From assembly GCA_027924585.1 (NCBI GenBank), contig BSBM01000597.1, positions 2,894,001-2,958,000 of the forward strand: a stretch of 64,000 nucleotides of DNA, written 5' to 3'. Under the pieces are notes generated by a model. The model ran no database searches. It was given only the letters and a program-made list of their open reading frames with translations, and was not told the origin of the DNA. The translations under genes were made by a program, and so were the position numbers. The stretch comes from Larix kaempferi. Taxonomy: Eukaryota > Streptophyta > Pinopsida > Pinales > Pinaceae. Of the stretch, positions 46,335 to 58,437 are shown one piece after another. The stretch's first letter is position 1; each line of letters begins with the position of its first letter.

Positions 46335-46478
46335 AATGGATTTGCTACAACGCAAAAGGGATCGGAAACAGATGGATCTGCAACGACGCAAAAGGGGTCA
46401 GAAACAGATGGATCTGAAACAGCGCGAAAGGGATCAGAAACAGATAGATCTGAAACGAAACAGAAGTGATCGGCAACA
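46335..46478 (-). repeat. 36-bp minisatellite in G4 leader
   Basis: Four copies with strict 36-bp period (marks at 46335, 46371, 46407, 46443) of a unit containing gatggatctgcaacgacgca. It lies in the untranslated leader between the primer site and gag. Because 36 is a multiple of three, both strands show artificial repetitive open frames. Confidence 0.9.
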
Positions 46479-46907
46479 GTTCTGGACAAAGGAAATTTGT
46501 GCTTTATCAGCTGAAAATAGATATCGACCCTGTATGCTCGGCTTCCTAACGGTTCAGGGGATTCACTCGACCACCAATACTATCTGACGACTTGCGTATT
46601 AGGGTAGTACCCCTCACTCCATGACTCAGGTAAAACTGATAACCGCTTTGCCACAAACGACAACTCTTGGTTTACCTCACGGGTGGGAACTAGTCAATCA
46701 GGTAGGGGGTCAGTTCCCTTTTCGCTAGCAGGTCCTCTCAATGGGCCAGCTACTTTGGGGTTTCTGTGGTACTCCTCACAATGCGTTTTAGGGCTTATTC
46801 CCATGTACTTCCCATAGTTAAGCGGATAGGGATTATTCCCAGATCCGAACCTACAACGGATGCGAAAAAAAATTTGGCGAAAAGTTCACCGAGCGAGCCC
46901 ATGAAGG

Positions 46908-46920
46908 TTCTCTGATACGA
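46908..46920 (-). other. G4 primer-binding site, decayed
   Basis: On the minus strand CGTATCAGAGA follows the 5' LTR by about three bases and differs slightly from the TGGTATCAGAGC consensus. Confidence 0.6.
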
Positions 46921-46922
46921 CA

Positions 46923-47298
46923 TGTGAGGAACCTGCAACAATTAATTAATGAAAATGCACGAGATAGCAGTAATAACAAAACTTATAATCACTTTATTGA
47001 TCACAGGCCACTTCGAGGGGGAAACCTCCTTTGAGTAAGTTCAATACAAATAACTTCACGGTGCCTTTATTGGCCTCAACACACACTTATATACTAATTC
47101 TAGGCGCTAATACTATGGGTCAAAACCATGGGCCAATTCAAACTATGGGTCAATAAATACTACGGGCGACTTACAAAGCATATGCACCCAACAACAATAA
47201 CACAAACTATGGATCAACAAATACTACGGGACATCTTACAAAGCATATATGCGTCCAACAACAATATACTAGCAAAGTAAAGACATGGGTTCCTAACA
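46923..47298 (-). repeat. G4 5' LTR (376 bp)
   Basis: Begins TGTTAGGAACCC in minus sense at 47298 and ends TCCTCACA at 46923. It differs from the 3' LTR by roughly 40 positions. Confidence 0.93.
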
Positions 47299-47303
47299 GG
47301 AGA

Positions 47304-49598
47304 ATTGATAGGAAATATTGGAGAGAAAGCACATCTTTGATTAACACAATGAAGATCATTGTGATACCAGATATCACCAGATATGCAAGGACCAGAGCAA
47401 CTTGCTAGATAAGTTGGGAGAGAAGCTACAATCAAAAGAGCCAAGGATTATCTGTAAAGACCATGCAAGAAGAAGAATATGTAAAGGCACACTTTGGCGT
47501 CACTTTATTCATACTCCTTGGCCCAACTCTCCACTTATTATTTCTCTTCCTCTTTATAGTAAACAATAATAATAATAAAAAGGCTAGGCTATAAGCAAGG
47601 TTGGAAAGCTTGAAAAAAATTATAACCCTATTAAGCATACTACAATGAAGGAGAAATAAAGATGCATGCATGTGTTCTCTTAGTGGGAATGGTAGAAAGA
47701 TCATGGTTGAGACTTTTGGCTCATGGCACCTTGTTTTGTTTCCCTCTCATATATAGATAGGCAAGATCAACAGACACTCATAAGCAAATTGTGTACAAAC
47801 CAAGCAACATGCCATAGATGCAAGATGATGCTTGTGAACTTGTTTATGTGTTTCACGTTGTATGGATTAAATATTATTGAGATTTTTTACTACCCTTTGA
47901 AAACAAGTACATGTCCTGGGCTTGCCATTAATGTGCAAGGTCATATATCAAACTAATGTTAAAACAAATTTTAATATTAATTGTTTTTTTCATATATAGC
48001 AAGTTTTCTTATTTGACCTAACCGCGAGATGAGACCAAATAAGACTAAACTATATTATCGATGGACACAAACTATGGGGAGATGTTGTCACGCTAAAACC
48101 ATATAAAGGATTGAAAAAATCCATCTCGATTTAGTGAGGTGTAAATTTTATCTTACCATATAAAAGTTTAAGATAAATAAAATTACATCTCAAGAAATTG
48201 GATCCCTTTGGGTACTTGATAGATCCATGTTTATGATAAATCTATGATGATATACTCTCAAACAAAAAAAACTTTAAACAAATAATCATTCAATTTCCGC
48301 AAAAATTAAAAAAAAAAAGAAAAAAGCCAATTTATATATACTCCCACCACTTAAAAGTAAGGACTATGAAAAAAACACAAGCTTCCTCACAATAGAAAAA
48401 TATGAGAAACAATACTACCAATGTTAGTTGCGAATAGAGAGCATACATGCACTAAGAAAAGCTACCAATGGTTCTCTTATCTTGGTTCCAACATCTTGGG
48501 GATACATTACACTCAAAGAATCAAACCAAGATTGTTTGCTAGAAATAAGTTGCAGTATTGAGATTACAAATATGAAGTACAAAATGTCATAGGGAAATCA
48601 AGAGACGTGTATACAAAATAGTATCTTCAATAAAGCCATATTTTCACGTGTTAAGCATTGATTGGTTCACGTGTTTGCTTCATATTTTTACGTGTCAGGC
48701 ATTGATTGGTTTATATTTGCTTCATATTTTGATGTGTCAAACTGGTTAGTGAAGACATCGTCAAGCTGATGTGGCGAACTGAAGCCATTCATGATTCCAT
48801 ATGCCTCTAGGTCATTGGTCATTATGTACCTCCTTTTCTCATATTCTGAGCAAAAATCCAACTACTACAAAAATCTTTACTGAATGGAACTTTTAATAAT
48901 CAAATTCCTTTTTTTTACTTACTTTGTTTGTGACTCAGCTACTTTGTGGGGTTCCAACTCGGATCACCATATAAAATGAGACCATTTAAAACCAACAGTA
49001 CTAGGGTTTAAATACTTAGTTTTATTTTGAGGGTTTTGCCATCAAATTTCACAAGGGAACAAAAAAAGCAAAACTTGAGGCATGTGCCTACAATTTTTTA
49101 ACATCTTTGCTTGAGACATGGGAGACTCTATTCTAAACAAATCCACGTCATGAAAATCATTGCTTGACCCATGGGAGACTCATCAGGTTATAAACAAATC
49201 CACGTCACTAAAGCTTATAAGCATGGAATGTATTAAACCCTAATTGTATTACTTGTTTGCTTGGCAGTGTCGATGCGAGATTCATTGGAGTAATACTGTA
49301 AAATTTGTACAGTGCACACAAAGAAATGTGGCTTAAGTCATGTTTTCTCCCTGGAATAACCCACTTTACAGATAATGTCAAAAGCAAGCCACTAGTTTTC
49401 TCCGGACCTGCCAGCAAATTATTGGTTCCAGTTAGTGTGAACGGCCAGTTCTGCAAAACTTGAAGGAAAAGTCTGCTGGACTGTCTTCCAAGTGAAGCTT
49501 TAGCTAGGCACGTTAATTAGCCGAGGGAGCTCAGATTTATAACAAGAATTGTATTAATAAATGCTATGTTTATAGCGTTGGACTCAGTCTAGTAAAGG
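47304..49598. other. Non-coding region upstream of gene B
   Basis: No gene was recognised. It contains ACGTG-rich repeats (48645-48760) and a 53-bp near-duplication (ttgcttgagacatgggagact near 49107 and 49160, each followed by aacaaatccacgtca). Both lie within 1 kb upstream of gene B. Confidence 0.5.
48645..48760 (+). promoter_or_regulatory. ACGTG (ABRE/G-box-like) cluster upstream of gene B
   Basis: Two CACGTG strings (about 48646 and 48669) and an ACGTGTC lie in a repeated 45-50-bp segment (gcattgattggtt twice). TCCACGTCA also occurs twice near 49140 and 49195. ACGT-core sites bind plant bZIP and bHLH factors. A role in gene B expression is inference from position only. Confidence 0.35.
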
Positions 49599-49610
49599 TT
49601 GACTTTGATT

Positions 49611-49940
49611 ATGGAAAAATACACGGGCGCAATATCACTTGTTTACAGGCGGCTGACACGCAGGCGAGAACACATGGGTTACCAACAACTCGGCCGGGAA
49701 AACGAAAACCAAAACGGAGAAAAAGATACAAGAAAAGCAGTGAAACCCAAGAGTGGGATCCGCGGAGTACGTGTTGGTATTAAGTCACTCATATTGAAGT
49801 CAGTGAAGAATATTGCAACCATGTTTTCTTCTATGCCGGCGAAGAAAAACGCCAGCACCGGCGTAGTGTCTCCGAAACACCGAGTTCAGGCCATAGAATT
49901 TCCAGGCGTTGGGGGAGGTGGCGGCCATTCCTGTGCTTGA
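49611..49940 (+). CDS. Small single-exon gene B, unknown function, resembles gene A
   Basis: The ATG at 49611 gives 109 residues starting MEKYTGAISLVYRRLTRRRE; an ATG four codons upstream is less likely because gene A also starts at M-acidic-KY. Features in order are a basic N-terminal half, a hydrophobic-basic helix-like segment (GIKSLILKSVKNIATMFSS, about residues 60-78), an S/T-G and a glycine-rich end. No signal peptide or membrane segment is seen. The order of features parallels gene A. The coding stretch is clearly richer in G and C than its flanks and free of stops. A TATA-like TTTATAACAAG lies about 75 bp upstream. Function is unknown. Confidence 0.6.
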   Translation: MEKYTGAISLVYRRLTRRREHMGYQQLGRENENQNGEKDTRKAVKPKSGIRGVRVGIKSLILKSVKNIATMFSSMPAKKNASTGVVSPKHRVQAIEFPGVGGGGGHSCA

Positions 49941-50322
49941 CCAGAATATTTGAGCAAGGCTGGAAAATGGGATCACGGCGGTCTGGTTATGTTATGGTTA
50001 TTGTCTAATTTATGAGAAACCTGTCTCTTGGTTAATAGTTTGCCCGTCTTCCTCCTTTTTTGTTGTTTATGTTTAGAAGCAGAACCCACTGTATGCCCTC
50101 CGTTGCGCTTAATGTTGCAAATCCAGTGCCCGGCAGTCTGCCTGGACCCTAGGATGTATAATAACACAGGCTGCGATTAGTGGATAAAATCTTGCCCTGT
50201 GCGAATTTTCCAGCCTGTTTTGACAAGTTGAAATAGAAATAAATATGTGTGGCTATATTTTTTTTAGCTGTTTATATTTTCGATTTTGGGGTTTACTATT
50301 TTTCCTATTTTTCCTAGATGGT

Positions 50323-50510
50323 TGGAGATGAGAAAAGTGTATTGTCTGATGTATTTTATATTTTATGGTTGTTCGAAATTGGAAATAAACAAGTTTTAGA
50401 TTTTGGGATCTGCTAATTTTCTTACATGGCTGGAGATGAGAAAAGTGTATTGTCTGATATATTTTATATTTTATAGTTGTTCCAAATTAGAAATAAACAA
50501 TTGTAAAAAA
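50323..50510. repeat. 108-bp direct duplication
   Basis: Segments starting tggagatgagaaaagtgtat lie at 50323 and 50431 and share about 80 bp with few differences, including tttatattttat and ggaaataaacaa-like strings. Confidence 0.8.
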
Positions 50511-51353
50511 AAATTCTAAAAAAATATAAGCTAAATTTCAACTCAAAAAATGACTGGTAACAACATTTCTCTGAACTACCAGATCTACATTCGATTAATC
50601 TAAAAACATTATTAATCATTAGAAAATAAAAATTAACTTTGTTTTTATTAAAAAGTTTGGGGATTAAAGAATTTATCGATATTTAAAAATTGAAAATAAA
50701 AATCACTTTTTAATAAATGTTGTTTACACAATTATATCAAAATTTTACTGTAATAGTGACTTTTTTTCATTTTTCTTAAAGTTTTTGGAACATAAAAATA
50801 AAATTATAAAGAAAACCAAGTAATGCTTTACCTTTTGAGATAAATCAACCATCAATCATCATGGTAACCATTAAATGAAAAATAAAATTAAATAATTTAT
50901 AAAGTAAACAATCAATTAATCATTATAATAAACCAGTCGATAAATATTAAATAAAATTGTTTAGAAGGTAAAAAATCAAATAATCATTCTAATACAGTAT
51001 GGACCAATTAATTAGTTCATGACATTAGGCTAAATGCTAGTTCAATTTCTTAAATTTTGCAAAATTAAAATATAATATTTAGTTTTTTCATAATCATGTT
51101 TAAAAATTAATGAGAAATATAATTTTGACATGTGAAGGTGTCACTATAAACTTATGTGTCTTTTAATTGTTTTAATGGTAATTATTGAAGGTTTGTAAAA
51201 TGGCAAATCTTAGATTAGATCGTTTTTTTTATTTTTTTATTTTTTTTATCTTTTAAATAGTGGAAATTGATTGTTTGACATGTACTATTGTATAAGGTTA
51301 GGAAAATGAGTAAATTTCAAGATAAAGGTTTTATATTTCCTATTTATAAGAAT

Positions 51354-51665
51354 TTAGCATGTATTAGTGTAGGGTGTAAGATCGCATTAAGAATTTAGAG
51401 AATTTAGTATGTATTAGTGTAGGGTGTAAGATTGCATTAAGAATTTAGAAATAGTATATTAGGGCATGGTGGAAGATTATATTAATAATTTCTCAATAGT
51501 GTATTAGTGTGCATAGTGGAAGATCACATGGATGGTTTATCCTAAATAAATATAATTTATTTACTTAGATTCATACAATAGTGTATTAGTGTGCATCGTG
51601 GAACATCACATAGATTGTTCACCCTAAATAAATATGATTTATTTACTTAGATTCATACATGATAG
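51354..51665. repeat. Two adjoining direct duplications
   Basis: A roughly 48-bp unit (tgtattagtgtagggtgtaag) occurs twice at 51354-51450. A unit of about 85 bp (agtgtattagtgtgcat...aaataaatat...ttacttagattcataca) occurs twice at 51495-51660. The two units share the gtattagtgt core. Confidence 0.75.
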
Positions 51666-53005
51666 AGTTTTCACAAGATGGGAGAGTTTAGAATTGGTCA
51701 AAAGGAAAAGGATTAACAAATTTTGTTACTTAAAATTGATTTTGATAAGTATTATCACAATGCAAATTGGTCTTTCATTATATATATACTTGCATGGTAA
51801 GGGTTTTGTTACTATTTTGTTTCAATTGTGAATAAACACTTATTTGATTGACATCCTTTATTTCAATCAAATATACCTTAGCAAATTTAATTACATTGCA
51901 TAAATGCATTGGAAAGGATGCCTTTTAGTGCTTAACTTCACGTGTTAGATGTTGATGTACTTGTAATGTATTTATTTAACATTACTATAGAATAAGGTTG
52001 AATTAGGGGTATCTCTACTTTAGAGGATGAAATTATAGAACCACTTTGCAAATGATTTACTTCTTTCTTTTGAATTTTCTAAAGGTTTAGTTGATGCAGT
52101 ACTAGATCATTTGATACATTCTGTACTGCAATTGAGGAAATGCTAAGTGAGTCCAAAACTTTTTTTGGTTTACTTGAACTAAAATTAAACATGATTGGTT
52201 GGAAAGGCTTTATAATAAAATGGGGGATGGGGATATTTTCCTTTACGTAGGAATACCGTTTATAATTTTTTCTCTTGTACGTTGGTCTGGTGTCTACAAA
52301 GAATTGAATATAAGGTATAAAGTAGATGTTTAGAGACATCCTCTAACTAAAAACATAATACTCGTTAGGAAATTTTACGATATTTTTATATGTATAATGT
52401 TTCTTTCGTCAATTCTTATTAGTTTCTCATTTTGGTCAATAGGGAAAAATACTTATAGGTTTCTTGTTGTCCAAGTTCAATGGTGATTGCTCACTTATTT
52501 TAATGCATTGGAGAGTATGTATTTGATCTAAATAAGAAGATGGGTTGGGTTTCATAATTCAAGGGGTTATCTTTAGATTCAAGTGGATTTTGTGATGATC
52601 ATTGAAAATTGTTTTTTAGGCACATAATTTCTAAAGTAAACCACTAAAATAGGATCAAGGTCTCGTTTTTCTTAATGATGTCATTGGTCCTTTTGTTGAA
52701 TGAATTGAAAAGATAGGTAATAAATCCCTTAGTTTTAATTTAATTATTAACTCGGGACTTGTAAAACATTATGAGTTACTTGAACTATGTATCCAACTAC
52801 AAATTTCTAATCTAATACTAGTATTCAAAAAAGGAAATATTAACTTCAATACTTAATTCTTCTTAACTACTCATATCTTTGGATCATGACCTAATTCACC
52901 CCTATCTCCCTTGACAATCTGCATGGTAGATAGATATCTTAGAGACACTACTTAGATTAAGAGGATACGTGAGGGGTGGCAGGTGCGGGAGGGGTCGTTT
53001 ATGAC

Positions 53006-53288
53006 TAGGGAAATTTTTAAGGGGGAAATTTAGCCAATTGGCTATTTTTTGGGCTTTTTTTGAAAAAAAATTCGCTATTTGGTCATTTTTAGACTCTAAA
53101 ATCGTCTATATTTACCTAAATATGTTTTTTATCATAATATTCGCCAAATTTTACAAATTTTAGTAGTAAATTGTATGTTTCATATTTAATATTCGCCTAC
53201 CTATCTATATATATGTTTTTTTCAATCCAAAATAATTGCCTAGAACACTATACTTAAGTATAATATTAGAATCCTTAAAAAATACCCT
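53006..53288. mobile_element. Mutator-like MITE, copy 2
   Basis: The ends AGGGAAATTTTTAAGG and CCTTAAAAAATACCCT are inverted matches at 14 of 16 positions. A 9-bp duplication GTTTATGAC flanks it (52997-53005 and 53289-53297). Its body aligns with the copy at 11025-11312 nearly end to end. Confidence 0.8.
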
Positions 53289-53519
53289 GTTTATGACCCT
53301 GGAGGAAATAAGTTATTCCAGTATGCATGGGGATTACGAAGGAGAACTAACAACCAAGATGAATGGGTGACCCTTCTTCAGGGGGTATAAATAATGGTGT
53401 CTCTGCACATTTAAAATTATTATGTCTTTGGATACTCGAAGATTGTTATTCATAAAATGATAAACATCCAAAAAGGACATTATAAGAATCTGAATAAAAT
53501 TCAAAACAAAATCGTTTCA

Positions 53520-53990
53520 TGTTGATGTATATGTAACTTTGGAATGTATTTTACCCATGTGTATTGTATTCCTATAGAGATGTTATTATTCCTCTATATG
53601 GAAGTGTTTGCATTCCTATAGAGATGTTATTATTCCTCTATACGGAAGTGTCGTCATTTATATTGTAAGTGTTGTAACTTATACTTGATGGGTTATTAGA
53701 CTACCTTGATGGGATCGGCCCGGTATGAGTCATGTGGGTAAATGGGTTATTAGACCACCAAGTGTGGGGTCAGCCCTGATTAAGTTAACCATGGGTCATT
53801 ATGCTAAGTTAGACAAGTCGGCCCCATAAGTTTATTGGGCAGTCAGGACAAGTATAAATAGAGATCGGGAGATCTCTATTTTGATCATCTCATTATCTCA
53901 CTCTACATCACTCAGAAAGTGGCGCACATGTGAGGAGGAGGATCAGCTGCTAGGAGGAGACTATCTCTTTGTACTTGGGTTGCGACACTT
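53520..53990 (+). repeat. C4 5' LTR, truncated
   Basis: Matches the 3' LTR up to ggagactatct and shortly beyond. The last about 200 bp and a clear primer site are missing. A 44-bp duplication (attcctatagagatgttatt at 53568 and 53612) is shared with the 3' LTR. Confidence 0.8.
53853..53861 (+). promoter_or_regulatory. TATA box of C4 LTR
   Basis: TATAAATAG. The same string stands at 59522 in the 3' LTR and, inverted, near 62258-62266 in the C5 LTR, so it is conserved across the family. Confidence 0.6.
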
Positions 53991-55636
53991 GGCATAACTC
54001 TCTCTCAGAGAATCCAATTGAGGTCAGACCTGTGGGGTTGGAAAGATGACAGGTTGGGATACCACAGGTAGAAGTTTCAGACCCCGTGCATTCGTAATTT
54101 CGGAGTTACACCAGAAACAATCAGGTGCATATTTCTATCAAAACAGAATTGGATTTTGAGCACCTTCATTCACGGCTCGGGGAATTAATGTTTCGGAGAA
54201 AGTTGGAATTTTTGTAATCGGAGACCATGGCTGAATGCTACTCATCAAAATCAAAATTTAGAGACCAAGATCAAATTTTTTGGTTGGGAAGAAGGTCGGG
54301 CTTGATCAAACCCTAGTTCGAGACTTTGATCGGAAAAGTGGAAAATTAGGGCTTTTGCAAAAGTTGGAATTTTTGAAGTCTATGACCACGGTTGGAAGCT
54401 CCTCAGAAAAATTGAAGTTTAGAGCTTTGGATCGAACCTTTTGGTTGGGAATAAGGGTGGGCTTTATCAAACCCTAGTTCAGGATCCTGTCTAGAAGATC
54501 CAGAAGTTTCAAAGGCAATTTTGAGGGGTGAAACTTTGCAGTTTTCAAATTCTGAGTATACCAGCTTGATCAGCTTATCAAGGCGCATCCTTCTATCCTT
54601 TCAGAAGTTTGAATTTTTAGGGTTTCTCTAACAAACCCTAATCCAGCTCCAGATCCAGTTTCTGCAAATCAAGTGGATTGGGTTAATCCTAGAAGACAAT
54701 GGATTGGTCACCTGCATAAGTGAAGAAGTTCTAGTTTCAGAGGGAGATAAGGCTAAGGCCTTACATAAGAAGATTACAAGTAATCTCGATAGGTATGACT
54801 TATCCAGGTATGTTTCGAGATCTGTTCATGATTAAGTTTATGGTATGTTTGTCTTCATTAAGGTTAGTACAATCTTGATTAACTTTAGACTTGTTATATC
54901 ACCTTACTAAAATTATGAATACACGATAGAAGATATTCATTGATTAGGGATTTGACACTTATGATTTTACTAATGCATTGTGGTGTTGTATGAGGTTGAT
55001 GTTTTCCGCTAACATGAAAGGTACATCAAGAAAGACAAATCATGTTCTAGTTCAAGAACATATGACCATGGTGACATGAAGACAAAGATTCATCCATTTT
55101 CATGGATCACATAGAATATCTACTTACGAGGTATGTATAACTTGGTTCTATAATGATTAACCTATGAGATATGTAGGTTACTAGCACAAATCATTTAAGA
55201 GAACAAGAAGACATCATGTGGGTATGTTAGACATAACCAACTAACATATTAATCTATGTATGTTTTTCCTATATTAAGTTAGAATCCTACCTTGTGTTAG
55301 GATCTTATATTGTTGTATTGTTGATAATGATTATTCATGAAGTTATAAATGTAAATAATCAAGGGTTTATGCATATTATGTCTCTTACCTTGATTGATGA
55401 TATGACTAACCAAGAAAGTTCTTTGGTCAAATATGAATATGCATGAGTAAGAGAATTCTTCCCTAAAACATTGAATGCTAATGCTTATTATCTATGCTTG
55501 AAATGATCATGACTATACATGTTTAAGATTATTGTGTTTTGATAGTATTGAGATTATACTAATGAATGTATGATTATGTCTGAGATCTCAATGGTAACAC
55601 AATGATGATACTAGTAAGCATGCATAGTGATCGAGG
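53991..55636 (+). other. C4 leader region without recognisable coding
   Basis: Contains the 161-bp repeat listed next, then AT-rich sequence with no Gag or protease motif. The junction near 53990 marks where the LTR similarity ends, so part of this may be foreign to the original element. Confidence 0.5.
54201..54520 (+). repeat. 161-bp direct repeat in C4 leader
   Basis: Two copies start agttggaatttttg (54201 and 54362). Both hold ttttggttgggaa and tcaaaccctagttc at matching positions, at roughly 80-85% identity. Confidence 0.75.
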
Positions 55637-55831
55637 ATGGATATAAGTTCAAGGATAGGTAATCTAGAAAGAAAATATCAAGAGGGAGCACACTCTAGTA
55701 GTTTCTACAAGGATGAAGACATTCAGAGGGAGTCGACCACTTCTCACAATCCACATCGGAATGGATTTGTAGAAAGGAAACAAAGACTGAGAGGGAGTGA
55801 ACCCAACAAAAAAACAAAGATAACTATTTGA
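55637..55831 (+). pseudogene. C4 integrase scrap
   Basis: Within a 64-codon open stretch the residues HNPHRNGFVERKQR resemble the copia integrase segment around the catalytic Glu (PxxNGVxERKN). Nothing else of the integrase is left on either side. Confidence 0.4.
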
Positions 55832-56330
55832 ATTATCATTTCTTGCATATTTGATTGTTTAAATAATATTGTTCAATGATGTATATGTTGATGTTCCTAG
55901 AATTAGGCTGTGTATTTTGGCATATTAGAATAATTGCATTAATGAACATTATACTACTAATATGTATGTAATGGGTAAGTGGCATATGGCACTGCACAAC
56001 ATTCCATTGCTACTTATCTAAAATGAAACCTCTTCGCTGACATGTTGAGAGTAGTGCAAAACTCTTAACAATGTTCTGGTAGAGATTGGAAGGAATCTAG
56101 AAATTTACAGGATATGGATGAATGTTGTATTGAAGCAATGGATAAAATAATTGCATGACTGTATGACATATTTCTTTATGTGTAAGAATTTGTTCTGAAA
56201 ACTATGAAAAGTTTCTAATCATGCAATTTAACTTTTTTTGTAGGAAAGATCGTATACGAGCACCTACAAAAGAAGGAATACAACATTTGTTTCAGCAACA
56301 AAGTTATCTATTGAAGATATTGAAGTTCCC
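55832..56330 (+). other. C4 interior, no domain recognised
   Basis: AT-rich sequence between the integrase scrap and RT, presumably decayed integrase C-terminus and linker. Confidence 0.4.
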
Positions 56331-56340
56331 AGGATTTGGG

Positions 56341-57843
56341 AAGAATGCCATGATCGAGGAGTGCTAGTCGATCATGAAGAATGATGTTTGGGATGCAGTC
56401 CCAAGACCTAAAGGGAAGTCTGTTGTGGCTTCCAAGAGGATCTATAAGATCAAGCATGCTGCAGATGGTAGCATAGAGAAATAAAAAGCGAGATTTGTAG
56501 CTCGTGGCTTCTCATAGAAAGAAGGAACCGACTATGAAGAAACTTTTTCTCCTGTATCCAGATACACTTCCATTAGACTAGTACTTGCTCTGGATGCAGT
56601 GATGAAACGGAAGGTACACCAGATGGATGTCAAGACTGCTTTCTTGAATGGTGTAGTCGAGGAGGAAGTGTATGTGGAGCAGCCACTTGGTTTTGAGACA
56701 CATGACAGGAAGTCATATGTGTGCATGTTGAAGAAAGCCTTGTATGGATTGAAGCAAGCTCCTAGGACTTGGTATGGTAGGATGGGCAGTTTCCTATCTA
56801 GTTTGGGCTTTACCAAGAGTAAAGCGGATTCCAACCTTTACTACAAGGTTGAGGAAGGCAATCCTGTGATACTACTCCTGTATGTCGATGAACTGTTTGT
56901 TACAGGTAATGATAGTTTGATTGCTGATACCAAGAGGAAGCTTGCTGCCGAGTTCAAGATGAAGGAATTTGGGATGATGCACTATTTTCTAGGCATGGAG
57001 GTGTGGAAAAGTGCAGATGGGATCTTCCTTGGACAAGGGAAATATGTAGTAGAGATCCTGAAGAGGTTCGGGATGATGGACTGCAAGGCCATGGCCACAC
57101 CTATGGCATCAAACCTGAAGCTTCTGTGTGATGCTTCATCTGATCCGGTTGATGTCACTATGTATCGTCAGATGATTGGGTCCTTGATGTACCTGACAAA
57201 CATGATACCAGATATTTGCTTTGCGGTGAACAAATTGAGCCAGTTCTTGACAGATCCTAGAGGTGTTCACCTGGTTGCTGTAAAGCATATTCTAAGGTAC
57301 CTAAAGGGTACGGTTGACTATGGGCTCAAGTATGATGCGAATCAAAAGTTTAACCTATAGGGTTATGTTGATTTAGATTGGGCAAGTAGTGCTATAGATA
57401 GGAAGAGCACTTTTGGGTGTTGCTTCAGTATGGGATCAGGTGTGATCTCTTGGTTTAGCAAGAAGCAGTCCTACATAGCACTGTGTACAGCCGAAGCAGA
57501 GTATGTTGCAGCTTGTTCGGCTTGTTGTGAGGCAGTATGGCTGAGGAAGCTACTATCTGAGTTATTTGATCTACCGTTGGAGGCTACTAGTATCTTCTGT
57601 GATAACCAGAGTTGTGTGAAGCTGTCTGAGAACTCGGCATTCCACGACAGGTCGAAACACATTGAGATCAAATATCACTATATCAGGGATATGGTGCAGA
57701 TAGGAGCAGTGAAGCTCCTGTATGTTACGACGGATGAGCAGGTTGCAGATGTGTTGATGAAACCACTAGCCAGAGTGAAGTTTGAGTACTTCAGAGGGAG
57801 GCTTGGTGTTCTTCAGATTGATGACACTTCAAGGAAGAAGTGA
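56341..57843 (+). pseudogene. C4 RT and RNase H, active site YVDE
   Basis: One frame runs through the whole RT and RNase H, broken by TAG (56365), TAA (56482), TAG (56515) and TAG (57358). RT shows KNDVWDAVPRPKGKSVVASK, MDVKTAFLNGVVEEEVYV and LKQAPRTWY. The catalytic box reads YVDE (56881-56892), with Glu in place of the second Asp. GSLMYLTNMIPDICFAVNKL follows. RNase H shows DRKSTFGCCFS, TAEAEYVAA, FCDNQSCVKLSEN and DRSKHIEIKYHYIRD and ends at a natural-looking TGA (57841). The remaining frame from 56599 to 57357 is open for 253 codons. Confidence 0.92.
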
Positions 57844-57944
57844 TGGAAACATTTGCAGAATCCATTGCAAGCATTGTGGTAGGAGGATCCTCCCATGGCC
57901 GTGGATGTAAGCCCTATGTGATGAGCATCAGGATGATGCTCCAG

Positions 57945-58420
57945 TTACTGCTTTGGATATGATCAGTTGGATCATTTATATGTATGTACGCATAATGTTG
58001 GATGCTGGATGTGATCAGTTGGATCATTTATATGTATGTAGGCATCATGTTGGATGCTGGATATGATCAGTTGGATCATGTGTATGTATTTGTATATGTA
58101 TCAGGTGGATACATTGTATGATCAGGTAGATCATGTATGTTGATATGTATTAGGTATGATCAGGTGGATCATGTATTTGTATATGTATCGGGTGGATGCA
58201 TTGTATGATCAGGTAGATCATGTATGATGATATGTATCAGGTAGATTCTGTGTATGCATCAGGTGGATGCATTGTATGATCAGGATGATCATGGATGATG
58301 AGCTTCAGGATGTTTCTCCAGATGACATGCATCAGGACGATGCAGTGATGATGATCAAGATGATCATGTGTACATCAGGATGATGTATGGTGAGTATCAG
58401 GTTGATACTCTGTGGCCGTG
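57945..58420 (+). repeat. Degenerate tandem repeat, GATCA type, in C4 3' region
   Basis: Strings like tgatcaggtggatcatgtat and atgtatcaggtggatgcatt recur about every 30-60 bp. GATCA and TGATC inside each unit face each other and could pair in RNA. A counterpart in inverse orientation lies at 63590-64000. Confidence 0.8.
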
Positions 58421-58437
58421 GACAGGTTGTGCAAATA

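Larger units (their letters stand above)
42894..47298 (-). mobile_element. Ty3/gypsy element G4, complete borders, RT deleted
   Basis: Two LTRs (42894-43266 and 46923-47298), about 90% alike, are flanked by a perfect duplication GGAGA (42889-42893 and 47299-47303). On the minus strand the order is LTR, primer site, leader with a 36-bp minisatellite, gag with zinc knuckle, protease, a short RT-start remnant, RNase H, integrase pieces, purine tract, LTR. Almost the whole RT is missing and every gene has stops. It is a dead copy but with very clear borders. Confidence 0.93.
49941..53005. other. AT-rich region with tandem duplications, no gene recognised
   Basis: Holds two repeat clusters listed separately. 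A minus-strand open stretch at 52079-52339 has no recognisable domain. Confidence 0.5.

Noticed and set aside
46285-46587. 100-codon + strand ORF rich in RKQMDL repeats
   Set aside because: Product of the 36-bp minisatellite in the G4 leader; no start context or relatives.
52079-52339. Minus-strand 86-codon ORF
   Set aside because: AT-rich, no recognisable domain, isolated.
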